From: Methylocapsa acidiphila B2
Lineage (GTDB): Bacteria > Pseudomonadota > Alphaproteobacteria > Rhizobiales > Beijerinckiaceae
Reading direction: 5' to 3'
Assembly: GCF_000427445.1 (NCBI RefSeq)
Contig: NZ_KE386496.1
Span: 1,714,406-1,778,405, forward strand
Length of the DNA stretch: 64,000 bases
The position numbers were made by a program, and so were the translations under genes. Positions 48,284-56,988 of the stretch are shown one piece after another (within the stretch, counting starts at the first letter, position 1; each line of letters starts with the position of its first letter). The notes beneath the pieces were generated by a model, which did no database searches, had not been told where the DNA came from, and saw nothing but the letters and a program-made list of their open reading frames with translations.

Positions 48284-48680
48284 CAAAGGTCCTTCATGAA
48301 AACGCAAGCCGCCGCCTGCGGCTTGCGCCGCATAACGCGCATGTTTGATTTTCGCCTTATAAATTGACGCGCGCCAATTTCCCAGCCCGCCCTGTGCGTC
48401 AGGCCAGCCAATGCGATACGTCGACGCACGGCGCCCTAATGGCCATGCTTCAATTGTTAAATCCTGAAAACTAGAACTTAGACGTAGTAATTAGAATTAT
48501 TCAAAGTATGTTTCTCCCCCGCATAACCAATTGTCCAATAAACGTCACATTGATACATTTTTGATACAGCTAAACAGAATTATCGATCAACTACTGTCCG
48601 GCCATTTCATTACGTAATGATACAAACTATCCCTAACTCATTATTGGAATATTTACTTGATGAGAACGGGGAATTGCGTC
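48284..48680. promoter_or_regulatory. AT-rich leader of the autotransporter
   Basis: About 400 bp, AT-rich from 48460, unlike the flanking GC-rich genes. Two direct copies of TTGATACA start at 48550 and 48561, 11 bp apart (one helical turn), and a 14-bp perfect palindrome TCATTACGTAATGA lies at 48607-48620. This arrangement suggests a regulated promoter with a dimer-binding protein. No gene found. Confidence 0.5.
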
Positions 48681-51600
48681 ATGGGCAGACAAGCGGTCCG
48701 GAAATATATCTTTTCCACACCTTTAGCGTCGTCTTCAGCCAGAGCGCTTCGATTCCGGCTAACTTCGTCAACGGCGCTTTCCGCGGGAGCGCTGATGCTG
48801 AGCATTTCGAGCGCCGGCGCAGTCGACGTCTCGACTCAAGGCGAGCTCGACGCGGCCATCGCCGCGAATTTAAATCCCATCAATATCGTGGCCGGGAATC
48901 TCGCGGTGTCGGCGGCCCAGACGATCGCTCCGACCACAGACCTGACCGTCGCCGCTGGCGCCAGCCTGAACTTGGCCAACGCCAATAATCAGACAATCGG
49001 CTCGCTCAGCGGAGGAGGCACGGTCGCGCTGGGAACAAAAACTCTGATTGCCGGCGGCGACGGCAACAGCACTGCATTTTCTGGAGTGATCAGCGGGACA
49101 GGATCATTTGCTAAGCTCGGCTCGGGCGTTCTGACCATCGACAATGCAACTTTGGGAGCAGTCTCGGGATCCTATATTGTTCACGGTTCTTTAGCGCAGA
49201 CGAGCGGAACGACCTCCGCCTTCTATCTCGCCGTGGGCTCGGGCGCCGGCGCCAATGGCGCGCTTTTGGTGTCGGGCGGCGCGCTAAATATCGCCGGCGA
49301 CCTCTCCAATTTGCAGGTCGGCGACTACGGCGGCGTGGGGACCGTCACCCAAACAGGAGGCACTATAAAGCTCACGAACAGGGCGATGAACTTAGGCAAT
49401 CAAGGCGGCACTGGCACATATAACATCAGCGGCGGCGAACTCGACCTCACGAATCCAGGCGGCGTCGCAAATCTTAACGCCATTGGACGCAATACAGGCG
49501 CCAATGCCGGCAGCACAGGCACGCTCAACATTAGCGGCGGCGTCATCGATGTATCGGGGACGAACAATAGGCTCATTATCGGATATGGCGGCAGCACGGC
49601 CCAACAATCGCAAGGCGTGATCACGCAAACCGGCGGCGTCTTGCGCGTCCACACGGGTTCGACGCTCAATCTTTCGGGGCTAAATTCAAGCACCGGCGTC
49701 TATAACCTGAACGGCGGCGCGCTCGAGATCGGCGGCTCCAGCCTTCAGGCCAGCTACAATAACGCCAACCCGCATTATCAATTCAATCTCGGCGGCGGCA
49801 CGATCAAGGTCATCGAGACGGCGCTTGTAGCCAATTTGAACGCAACTCTGACCGGCGGCGTTTCAACAATCGACACCAACGGCTTAGGAGCGACTTGGAC
49901 CGGCGTGCTTTCCGGCTCCGGCGCGCTCGCGAAGGCCGGGGTCGGGACCCTAACGCTGTCCGGCTCCAACGTTTACACGGGCGCGACCCTCGTCAACGGT
50001 GGAACCCTGCGGGCCGGCTCCGCCGGCGCCTTCGCCTCGACCAGCGCCTTCACCGTCGCCTCCGGCGCGACGCTCGATCTCAATGGTTTTAGCCAGACCA
50101 TCGGTTCGCTCGCGGGCGGAGGCGTCGTGAATGTCGGGACCAACAATCTGACGGTTGGAGGCGACGGTTCTAGCACCGCATTCTCCGGCACGATCAACAT
50201 GACCAATCAGGGTTACGGCTCCAGTCCCTATGGAACCTTCACCAAGACGGGCGCAGGCACGCTCACTATTGACAACGCGACAATTCAATTGGGGGAATCC
50301 TATATCGTTCAAGGCGCCATGGCGCAGACGAGCGGAACCACCGCCGTCACTTACCTAGCGGTGGGCGAAGGCGCGGTCGGCGGCACGCCGAACGTCGGCG
50401 CCCTTATCGTCTCGGGCGGCACGATCACATTCGGAACGCAACTGCAAGTCGGCGATTTCGGCGGCGCAGGTACCGTCACCCAGACCGGCGGCACCGTTAA
50501 GGTCGTCGCCCAATGCGGCGACCTCACTCACTGCGCGGCGCTCAATATCGGCAACCAGGGCGGCAATGGCGTCTATAACATCAGCGGCGGCGAACTCGAT
50601 CTCACCGCGTCCCTCAATACCATTGGACGGAGCACAGGAAACCACGCCGGCAGCACAGGCGCGCTCAACATCAGCGGCGGGCTCGTCGATCTGTCAAACA
50701 ACAGCGGGGGCGGCGGCGGTCTTATCATCGGCTACGGCAACATCTCCGCGTTCAGCGCGCAATCGAGCGGCACGATCACGCAAACCGGCGGCGTACTCCG
50801 CATTGAAAGCGGTTCGACGCTTTATCTCTCCGGTTACAATACCAGCACTGGCGTCTACAACCTCAACGGGGGAGCCCTTCAGGTCGGCGACGCCGGACTG
50901 CAGGCTAGCTATGGCAATGGCGCGGGAGACTATCACTTCAATCTCGGCGGCGGATCGATCCAGGTTATCGGTTCCGCCCTCACGACCAATGTCAACGCCA
51001 CGCTGACGGCGGGCAGCACGTCGACGATCGACACCAACGGCCTCGGCGCGACCTTCAGCGGCGTCCTTTCCGGCGGCGGCGCGCTGGCGAAGATCGGAGC
51101 CGGAACGCTCGTGTTGTCCGGCGTAAACACCTATGCGGGAGGCACAACGATCGGCGACGGAGTGCTGCAGGCGACCAATAACAGCTCGGTTGGAACCGGC
51201 GTGGTGACTCTCAACGGCGGCGCGTTCCAGGCCGGCGCCAATGGCCTCACCGTCGCCAATAATTTCGCTCTGGCAGGCGCCGCCAACGTGATCGATACCC
51301 AAAACTTTGCGCTGACACTCTCCGGCGGCGTCTCCGGCGCGGGAGGGCTGACCAAAATCGGAGCCGGAATCCTCACGCTCTCCGGCTCTGACACTTACCT
51401 GGGCGCGACCCTCGTCAGCGCCGGAACGCTTCGGGCCGGCGCCGCGAACGCTTTCTCCACGAGCAGCGCCTTCACCATCGCCTCGGGCGCGACGCTGAAC
51501 CTCAACAGCTTCAATCAGACCATCGGCTCGCTCGCCGGCGGCGGCAATGTCGCGCTCGGATCGGCCGTTTTGACGGTGGGCGGCGACAACTCAAGCACCA

Positions 51601-53360
51601 CTTTTTCCGGCAATATCTCCAGCCCCGTGCTGGGAGAGCTGAGCAAGATCGGAACCGGCGTGCTGACCTTGACCGGCGCCAGCGTTTACAGGGGCGCGAC
51701 CACCGTTTATGGCGGCGTCCTCGACGTCGAGGGCTCGCTGACATCGACTGTGACCGTCGAAAATGGCGCATCGCTGATGGGTAGCGGGACCATCGGCGGC
51801 CTCAATGTCGTCGCCGGCGGCACGGTCGCGCCCGGCAATGCGTCGATCGGAACGCTCAACGCCGCCGGTGTGGCGTTTCTCTCCGGCTCGACCTACCAAG
51901 TCGAGGCCAATGCGGCAGGTCAAGCGGATAAGATCGCAGCGACGGGCGCGGCGACGCTCACGGGAGGGGCCGTGCAGGTGCTTGCGGAGAACGGAAATTA
52001 CGGCTCAACGACCAAATATACGATCCTGACCGCGGCGGGCGGAGTGACCGGCGAATTCGCGAGCGTCGTCAGCGATTTGGCCTTCTTGACGCCAAAGCTG
52101 AGCTATGACGCGAATGACGTCTTTTTGACCTTGTCCCGCAATACGACCTATTTCACAAACGTCGCTCAGACGCGGAACCAGCGGGCCGTCGCGGCGGCTC
52201 TTGACGCCAGCTCTCTGGGAAGCGCGCTGGTGCAGGCGGTCTTGTTCCAGAACGCGGCCGGCGCGCAACAAGCTTTCACCGCGCTCTCCGGCGAGATTTA
52301 CGGCAGCGCGCAAACAACGATGATCGATGACAGCCGCTATGTACGGCAAGCGCTGCTCGGGCGCATGCGCCAGGCGTCGTTCGAGGATCAAAGCGGGCCG
52401 ATGACGGCGCTCACGACCGCCGGGCCGACTCTCGCCTATGCAGATACGACGCCCGCTCTCAGCAATCCGATCAACGGCCACGTCGACGCAGGCAGGCTGT
52501 TTGTCGGCGCGCCTGCCCCGAGTCGTGCGTTCGACACCGTTTGGTGGGCGCAAGGCGTCGGCGCCTGGGGGCGGATCGAAGGCGACGGCAACGCCGCCGA
52601 GATCAGCCGCGACCTCCGCGGATTCTTCACCGGCGTGGATCAGCGCTTCGGCGACAATTGGCGGGCGGGCCTCGCCAGCGGCTATGTGAATTCGAGCCTC
52701 TCCATTAGCGCGCGGGCGAGTTCCGCCAATATCGACACGGCGCATGCCGCCGCTTATGCGGTAGGAACTTACGGCGCCTGGAGCCTGCGTTCCGGCGGCG
52801 ACTTCGCATGGAACATGGTCGGCGCCAACCGGTCGATTCAGTTTCCTGGATTTGTCGACTATACGACGGCCCACTATAACGCCCGTCTGGCGCAACTCTT
52901 TAGCGAGCTGGGCTATAGCGTGGCGTTGGGCGATCTCGCCGCCGAGCCGTTCGCTGGTCTCGCTTGGGTCCATTTGAACACCGACGGCTTCAGAGAATCG
53001 GGCGGCGTCGCCGCCCTCTACGGAGCAGGCAATACCGAGGATGTCGGCTATTCGACGCTCGGGACCCGGATGGCGTCCAACTATCTCATGCCGAACAGCA
53101 TGGTCCTGTCCCCGCACGTCTCCGTCGCCTGGCAGCACGCATTTGGCGATGTGACGCCGACAGCCGCTCTCGCGTTCCAAAATACCGGCGCCGCCTTCCT
53201 CATAGCCGGCGCGCCGCTCGCGCGGGACGCCGCATTGATCGAGGCCGGGATCGAGCTGCATATCGCGCCGCTGGCGACGATCGGCGTATCTTACGCCGCT
53301 CAGCTCGCGAATCGGGCGCAAGACCAGTCGGCCAAAGGCAGCCTGAACTGGAAATTCTAG
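48681..53360 (+). CDS. Autotransporter (type Va secretion) with duplicated beta-helix passenger
   Basis: 1,559 residues from ATG 48681, chosen for GGGGA eight bases upstream (TTG 48657 and ATG 48660 possible). Signal peptide, long type, through SAGALMLSISSAGA. Passenger is beta-helical with PATR-like repeats (GVGTLTLSGSNVYTGATLVN, GGTLRAGSAGAF, QTIGSLAGGG). Two ~370-residue passenger blocks repeat (ITQTGGVLRV, YNLNGGAL, STIDTNGLGATW), and a third partial copy follows. Beta-barrel at ~1,270-1,559: VWWAQGVGAWGRIEGDGN, GFFTGVDQRFGDNWRAGLAS, and C-terminal GSLNWKF ending in Phe. Probably an adhesin; ligand unknown. Confidence 0.92.
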   Translation: MGRQAVRKYIFSTPLASSSARALRFRLTSSTALSAGALMLSISSAGAVDVSTQGELDAAIAANLNPINIVAGNLAVSAAQTIAPTTDLTVAAGASLNLANANNQTIGSLSGGGTVALGTKTLIAGGDGNSTAFSGVISGTGSFAKLGSGVLTIDNATLGAVSGSYIVHGSLAQTSGTTSAFYLAVGSGAGANGALLVSGGALNIAGDLSNLQVGDYGGVGTVTQTGGTIKLTNRAMNLGNQGGTGTYNISGGELDLTNPGGVANLNAIGRNTGANAGSTGTLNISGGVIDVSGTNNRLIIGYGGSTAQQSQGVITQTGGVLRVHTGSTLNLSGLNSSTGVYNLNGGALEIGGSSLQASYNNANPHYQFNLGGGTIKVIETALVANLNATLTGGVSTIDTNGLGATWTGVLSGSGALAKAGVGTLTLSGSNVYTGATLVNGGTLRAGSAGAFASTSAFTVASGATLDLNGFSQTIGSLAGGGVVNVGTNNLTVGGDGSSTAFSGTINMTNQGYGSSPYGTFTKTGAGTLTIDNATIQLGESYIVQGAMAQTSGTTAVTYLAVGEGAVGGTPNVGALIVSGGTITFGTQLQVGDFGGAGTVTQTGGTVKVVAQCGDLTHCAALNIGNQGGNGVYNISGGELDLTASLNTIGRSTGNHAGSTGALNISGGLVDLSNNSGGGGGLIIGYGNISAFSAQSSGTITQTGGVLRIESGSTLYLSGYNTSTGVYNLNGGALQVGDAGLQASYGNGAGDYHFNLGGGSIQVIGSALTTNVNATLTAGSTSTIDTNGLGATFSGVLSGGGALAKIGAGTLVLSGVNTYAGGTTIGDGVLQATNNSSVGTGVVTLNGGAFQAGANGLTVANNFALAGAANVIDTQNFALTLSGGVSGAGGLTKIGAGILTLSGSDTYLGATLVSAGTLRAGAANAFSTSSAFTIASGATLNLNSFNQTIGSLAGGGNVALGSAVLTVGGDNSSTTFSGNISSPVLGELSKIGTGVLTLTGASVYRGATTVYGGVLDVEGSLTSTVTVENGASLMGSGTIGGLNVVAGGTVAPGNASIGTLNAAGVAFLSGSTYQVEANAAGQADKIAATGAATLTGGAVQVLAENGNYGSTTKYTILTAAGGVTGEFASVVSDLAFLTPKLSYDANDVFLTLSRNTTYFTNVAQTRNQRAVAAALDASSLGSALVQAVLFQNAAGAQQAFTALSGEIYGSAQTTMIDDSRYVRQALLGRMRQASFEDQSGPMTALTTAGPTLAYADTTPALSNPINGHVDAGRLFVGAPAPSRAFDTVWWAQGVGAWGRIEGDGNAAEISRDLRGFFTGVDQRFGDNWRAGLASGYVNSSLSISARASSANIDTAHAAAYAVGTYGAWSLRSGGDFAWNMVGANRSIQFPGFVDYTTAHYNARLAQLFSELGYSVALGDLAAEPFAGLAWVHLNTDGFRESGGVAALYGAGNTEDVGYSTLGTRMASNYLMPNSMVLSPHVSVAWQHAFGDVTPTAALAFQNTGAAFLIAGAPLARDAALIEAGIELHIAPLATIGVSYAAQLANRAQDQSAKGSLNWKF

Positions 53361-53394
53361 CAGGCCGCGGAGAAACGCGAGCAGGCTCTAAGAC

Positions 53395-53440
53395 GATCAC
53401 GATGATTTGGCGTCGAGGCGAGTTCCATATCATCGTGATC
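53395..53440. repeat. Large inverted repeat after the autotransporter
   Basis: GATCACGATGAT (53395-53406) faces ATCATCGTGATC (53429-53440); the stem extends to ~16 bp with one mismatch, around a 14-base loop. No U-run follows, so it is more like a palindromic repeat element than a simple terminator, but it could end the autotransporter transcript. Confidence 0.6.
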
Positions 53441-53541
53441 CCGCCGGGAAAGCTCCCCCGTCGGGGGCGCGTTCCGCCAGCGAAGCGCCGACGGCAAAAC
53501 GGCCCGGCCGGACCGTCGACATATGACGTCTCCACCCTGCC

Positions 53542-54567
53542 CTACCCTTCGAGCTTTCCCGCGACATTGGCTTCGACGAAGGTCGCCATGCCCTTATGGC
53601 AGGCGAGCGCGGCCTGAGCGACGCCGACCGCCAAGGCCGCGCCCGAGCCTTCGCCGAGCCGCAGGCCGAGATCGAGAATAGGCGTTTTGCCGAGCCGCCT
53701 CAGAACGTCGCGATGCGCCCCTTCCGCCGAGACATGGCCGGCGAGACAATGGTCGAGCGCGGTCGGATCGAGCGCGTGCAGAATGGCGGCTGCGGCCCAG
53801 ACGACATAGCCGTCGAGTATGACCGGCACACGCTCGATGCGCGCCGCCATTATGGCCCCCGCGATCGCGGCGATCTCGCGGCCCCCCAAGCGTCGCATCA
53901 CTTCCAATGGGTCGGCGAGATGATCCTTGTGCAGCGCAACCGCGGTTTCTACCGCAGCGATTTTGCGCAGCATTCCCCCATCGTCGACGCCCGCGCCCCG
54001 GCCGACCCAATCCCCCGCCGCCCCTCCATAAAGGCCATGGTAGACGGCGGCGGCGATCGTCGTGTTGCCGATCCCCATTTCGCCAAGGCACAAAAGATCG
54101 ACGCCGCCGGCGATCGCCTCCATGCCATAGGCGAAGGTCGCGGCCGCCGCCGCAGCCTCCATGGCCGGCTCTTCCGTGATATCTTTGGTCGGGATGTCGA
54201 GCGCGAGGTCAAAAACCTTCAGCCCGATCCCGAAACTCGCGCAGATCTGATTGATCGCCGCGCCGCCGCCGGAGAAATTCTCGACCATGGCGCGCGTGAC
54301 GGAGGACGGATAGGCGGAGACGCCCTTGGCCGCAACCCCATGATTGGCCGCGAAAACAGCGACGAGCGGGCGATCGATCGTCGGCTCGGGCGTCGCCTGC
54401 CAGGACGCCAGGAATTCGACGATCTCTTCCAGCCGACCGAGTGAGCCGGCCGGCTTGGTCAATTGCCCCTGGCGCGCGCGAACCGCCGCGCACGCCTCCG
54501 CCGAGGCTGGAGGCATGGCCGCGATGAGGTCGCGGATCGGGTCGAATGGCGAAGATGGAGCGGGCAT
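53542..54567 (-). CDS. cobT: Nicotinate-nucleotide-dimethylbenzimidazole phosphoribosyltransferase
   Basis: 341 residues. Makes alpha-ribazole phosphate, the lower ligand of cobalamin. Diagnostic stretches: KPAGSLGRLEEIVEFLASWQ, VAVFAANHGVAAKGVSAYPS, GGAAINQICASFGIGLKVFD, GGVDLLCLGEMGIGNTTIAA and RRLGKTPILDLGLRLGEGSG. Divergent from cobS with a small secreted protein gene between. No B12 riboswitch is recognised upstream. Confidence 0.96.
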   Translation of the reverse strand: MPAPSSPFDPIRDLIAAMPPASAEACAAVRARQGQLTKPAGSLGRLEEIVEFLASWQATPEPTIDRPLVAVFAANHGVAAKGVSAYPSSVTRAMVENFSGGGAAINQICASFGIGLKVFDLALDIPTKDITEEPAMEAAAAAATFAYGMEAIAGGVDLLCLGEMGIGNTTIAAAVYHGLYGGAAGDWVGRGAGVDDGGMLRKIAAVETAVALHKDHLADPLEVMRRLGGREIAAIAGAIMAARIERVPVILDGYVVWAAAAILHALDPTALDHCLAGHVSAEGAHRDVLRRLGKTPILDLGLRLGEGSGAALAVGVAQAALACHKGMATFVEANVAGKLEG

Positions 54568-54918
54568 GGGGGCTCACGGCGGAACGATTTGCTGAGCACG
54601 CACCAGGAGCATGACGGGGCGCAAAAATCGACCGGCTTTTTCTGAGATCAACCGGCGACAGCCGACCCCAACTTAACGTGAACTCCAGCCAGGCTCCGCG
54701 TTCGGACAGCTACAAATACGATGTGGCTGAAATTTTATCTCTTTAATTCCGATGGTTAAGGAAATTCTGCCGATCCCTTTATTGTGCATTGCGGCAATGC
54801 GCCTCAGGCTCTACCGCACTTGCGATATTGCAATGCAGCATCGACAGACCTATTTGGGCTTTAAATCAATTTGGAGGAACCGCGCGAGGGCCACGCCACC
54901 GAACGGAGGATCGAACTT
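54568..54918. promoter_or_regulatory. Divergent promoter region between cobT and small secreted gene
   Basis: 351 bp, with an AT-rich centre near 54730. A 7-bp perfect inverted repeat GCATTGC-G-GCAATGC lies at 54786-54800. No cobalamin box could be recognised. No gene found. Confidence 0.4.
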
Positions 54919-55158
54919 ATGAACACCCGGGCTTCTTTGATCGCTATGGCGATCTTTTTCGCCGCCGCCGCTCCCGCCGCAGCCGGGCCTCTTCGCAGCC
55001 CGCATCTCGGAGAAGCGACCGCATCCGAGCTGACCGAGCGGACGTCGTCGACCGACGATACGCGCCGCGTCTATTGCTACAATGGCGTCAGGGGCGACCA
55101 GGAGAACCTCTATCGCGGCTGGATCTGCGTCCGCGAGGAAAACGCTCCGGCGCGCTAG
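54919..55158 (+). CDS. Small secreted protein
   Basis: 79 residues from ATG 54919 (MNTRASLIAMAIFFAAAAPA), with GGAGGA nine bases upstream. Sec signal peptide ends near AAAGP. The mature part has two Cys (VYCYNGVRGDQ and GWICVREEN), which could pair. Unknown function; host-like codon use. Confidence 0.6.
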   Translation: MNTRASLIAMAIFFAAAAPAAAGPLRSPHLGEATASELTERTSSTDDTRRVYCYNGVRGDQENLYRGWICVREENAPAR

Positions 55159-55222
55159 ATCAGCAAGATGATCTAGAAATTTTGAGTGGGACAAGGGGGA
55201 TTCGCATCCTCTCGTCCCACTC
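55155..55222. repeat. Two adjacent hairpins after the small secreted gene
   Basis: First stem CTAGATC/GATCTAG at 55155-55176 includes the stop codon. Second stem GAGTGGGAC (55184-55192) and GTCCCACTC (55214-55222), perfect 9-bp arms, with an inner GGGGAT/ATCCTC pairing. May stop transcription before cobS or be a REP-like element. Confidence 0.55.
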
Positions 55223-55273
55223 TACGAGGATCCGGGACCTCGACAATCGCCGATCGCCGTAGGATGAGAGGCC

Positions 55274-56065
55274 ATGCGCTGCGGCTCATCGATTCTCGCC
55301 GACTTCCTGATTTGCTCGAGATTCGCCACAAGGCTTCCGATCCCGGCTCCAGCGGCCGAAGCGGGGCCGCATGGGCCGACCGATCTCGCCCGCGCTTTGC
55401 GCCTTTTGCCGGCGGCCGGCGGCCTCATCGGCGGGCTAGCCGCCGGCGTCCTCGTGGCCGGCGCATCGCTCGGCCTGCCGCCACAACTCGCCGCGGCGCT
55501 GGCGGTCGGGCTGCTCATCCTCGTGAGCGGCGCGCTTCACGAAGACGGCCTCGCCGATTGCGCCGATGGATTCGGCGGCGGCGTGACGCGCCAGCAAAAG
55601 CTCGAGATCATGCGAGACAGCCGCATCGGCGCCTTTGGGACGCTGGCCTTGGCGCTCACCCTCTATTTGCGGATCGCCGCCATCGCCGCCATCGCGGAAC
55701 AAAGCCTTCACCTTGCGAGCGCGGCGCTTGTCGCGGCGGCCGCCCTCTCCCGCGCGGCGGCGCTGCTGCCTCTGGGCCTGCTTTCGCCGGCGCGCAGCTC
55801 CGGCCTCGGATTTTCCGCGGGCAAGATCGGAGCCGACGCCTTGCGAGTCGCCCTGCCCCTGGCCGTCCTCTTTGCGCTCGCGCCCCTCGCGGCCGGCGCA
55901 GGATTGGCGCGGCCCTTGCTCTCTGTAGTCGCCGTCCTCGTCGCCGCGCTCGCCTTCGCCGCCTTCGCCAAGCGCGAGATCGGCGGTCATACGGGCGACG
56001 TCGCCGGCGCATCCCAGCAACTCGGCGAAGTGATCGTCTATTTGATCTATGCCGCCGGCGCTTGA
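55274..56065 (+). CDS. cobS: Adenosylcobinamide-GDP ribazoletransferase (cobalamin synthase)
   Basis: 263 residues, membrane protein. Final step of cobalamin assembly. Conserved acidic site LHEDGLADCADGFGGGVTRQ (residues ~90-109) and KLEIMRDSRIGAFG; hydrophobic helices throughout, and REIGGHTGDVAGASQQLGEV near the end. The CobT product joins here. Starts 50 bp after the paired hairpins. Confidence 0.93.
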   Translation: MRCGSSILADFLICSRFATRLPIPAPAAEAGPHGPTDLARALRLLPAAGGLIGGLAAGVLVAGASLGLPPQLAAALAVGLLILVSGALHEDGLADCADGFGGGVTRQQKLEIMRDSRIGAFGTLALALTLYLRIAAIAAIAEQSLHLASAALVAAAALSRAAALLPLGLLSPARSSGLGFSAGKIGADALRVALPLAVLFALAPLAAGAGLARPLLSVVAVLVAALAFAAFAKREIGGHTGDVAGASQQLGEVIVYLIYAAGA

Positions 56066-56169
56066 GCCTTTGCCTCCGCTGTGAGATGAGGCTGCTCGAG
56101 CCGGAAGCGGCGGGCGCCATTGGGACGATCCGGAAACGAGCCTGGTCCGTCAAATCACAAGGAAGCAAG

Positions 56170-56667
56170 ATGCTAAAGCGCGGCTTGGAGGTCTTTCTAT
56201 TCGCCAGCCGCTGGCTGCTGCTTCCTTTTTACCTGACATTAGTGCTTGGCCTCGCCGCGCTCCTCGTCAAAATGGGGCAGCTCATCTATGAGCTTTTGCC
56301 TCACCTTTGGGAGTCCCAGGAAGCAGATGTTTTGCTTCAAGTTCTCGGACTCGTCGATTTGACCTTCGCAAGCTCGCTGATCGTGCTCGTCATTTTCTCA
56401 GGCTACGCAAACTTTATTTCGCGCCTCACGCCCGGCGCGACTCAAAGCTGGCCGGAATGGCTCGCGCAAATCGATTTCACCGGCGTCAAACTGAAGCTCA
56501 TGTCGTCGATCGTCGCGATTTCGGCAATCCAGCTTCTGCGGGCCTTCATGGACGTGAAGAATACGCCCGACCGCGAGCTCTACTGGTATGCGGGATGCCA
56601 TCTCGTCTTCGTCTTTTCGGCGCTCGTTCTAGCGATCACCGATCGAATCTCCGGCGACAAGCGCTAA
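56170..56667 (+). CDS. TIGR00645 / UPF0114-family membrane protein
   Basis: 165 residues from ATG 56170 (MLKRGLEVFLFASRWL), with AAGGAAG upstream. The same frame is open far upstream but that part is a shadow of cobS. Four hydrophobic helices; LVIFSGYANFISRL, WPEWLAQIDFTGVKLKLMSS and ISAIQLLRAFMDVKNT are family signatures. Function unproven. Confidence 0.9.
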   Translation: MLKRGLEVFLFASRWLLLPFYLTLVLGLAALLVKMGQLIYELLPHLWESQEADVLLQVLGLVDLTFASSLIVLVIFSGYANFISRLTPGATQSWPEWLAQIDFTGVKLKLMSSIVAISAIQLLRAFMDVKNTPDRELYWYAGCHLVFVFSALVLAITDRISGDKR

Positions 56668-56988
56668 AGGGCTCGTTTGAATTTCCGCTCTCGGCGTCCG
56701 CCAACTGTCCAATGGACCAGGAGCCTGTTCCAATTATCAATTGGTCGATGCGGATCGACCTCTTATCGATTGGATGATTCCATCCGATCGGAACGCGCTC
56801 TATGGCGCCGGGCGGCGCGTCGATCGCCAAAGGATGCGCTGGAGCGATTTCTCATCGACCAAATGAGTCCATTCGGTCGGAAAGCTATTTAGAGGCCCGC
56901 GCCCACACGACCTGTGCATATCCGGGACAAGCTCCTCTGGCCTAATTTCAATCGGCGGACACGTCTCGATTTAGGCTATTCTGCGCTT
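56668..56988. promoter_or_regulatory. Intergenic palindromic repeats before dnaG
   Basis: 320 bp. CCAATTATCAATTGG (56730-56744) is a 6-bp inverted repeat. Two later stretches near 56775 and 56865 share a GATTCCATCCGATCGGAA-like pattern (GAGTCCATTCGGTCGGAA in the second), of the kind found repeated in Rhizobiales intergenic DNA. The dnaG promoter must lie here. No gene found. Confidence 0.45.

Noticed and set aside
52005..53321. Large minus-strand frame inside the autotransporter
   Set aside because: Shadow of the GC-rich autotransporter gene; no family features.
54568..54918. Cobalamin riboswitch before cobT or cobS
   Set aside because: No B12-box-like conserved element could be recognised; an Infernal search would be needed.
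55186..56169. Upstream extension of the TIGR00645 frame
   Set aside because: This part overlaps cobS in another frame and has no membrane-protein pattern; the real start is the ATG at 56170.
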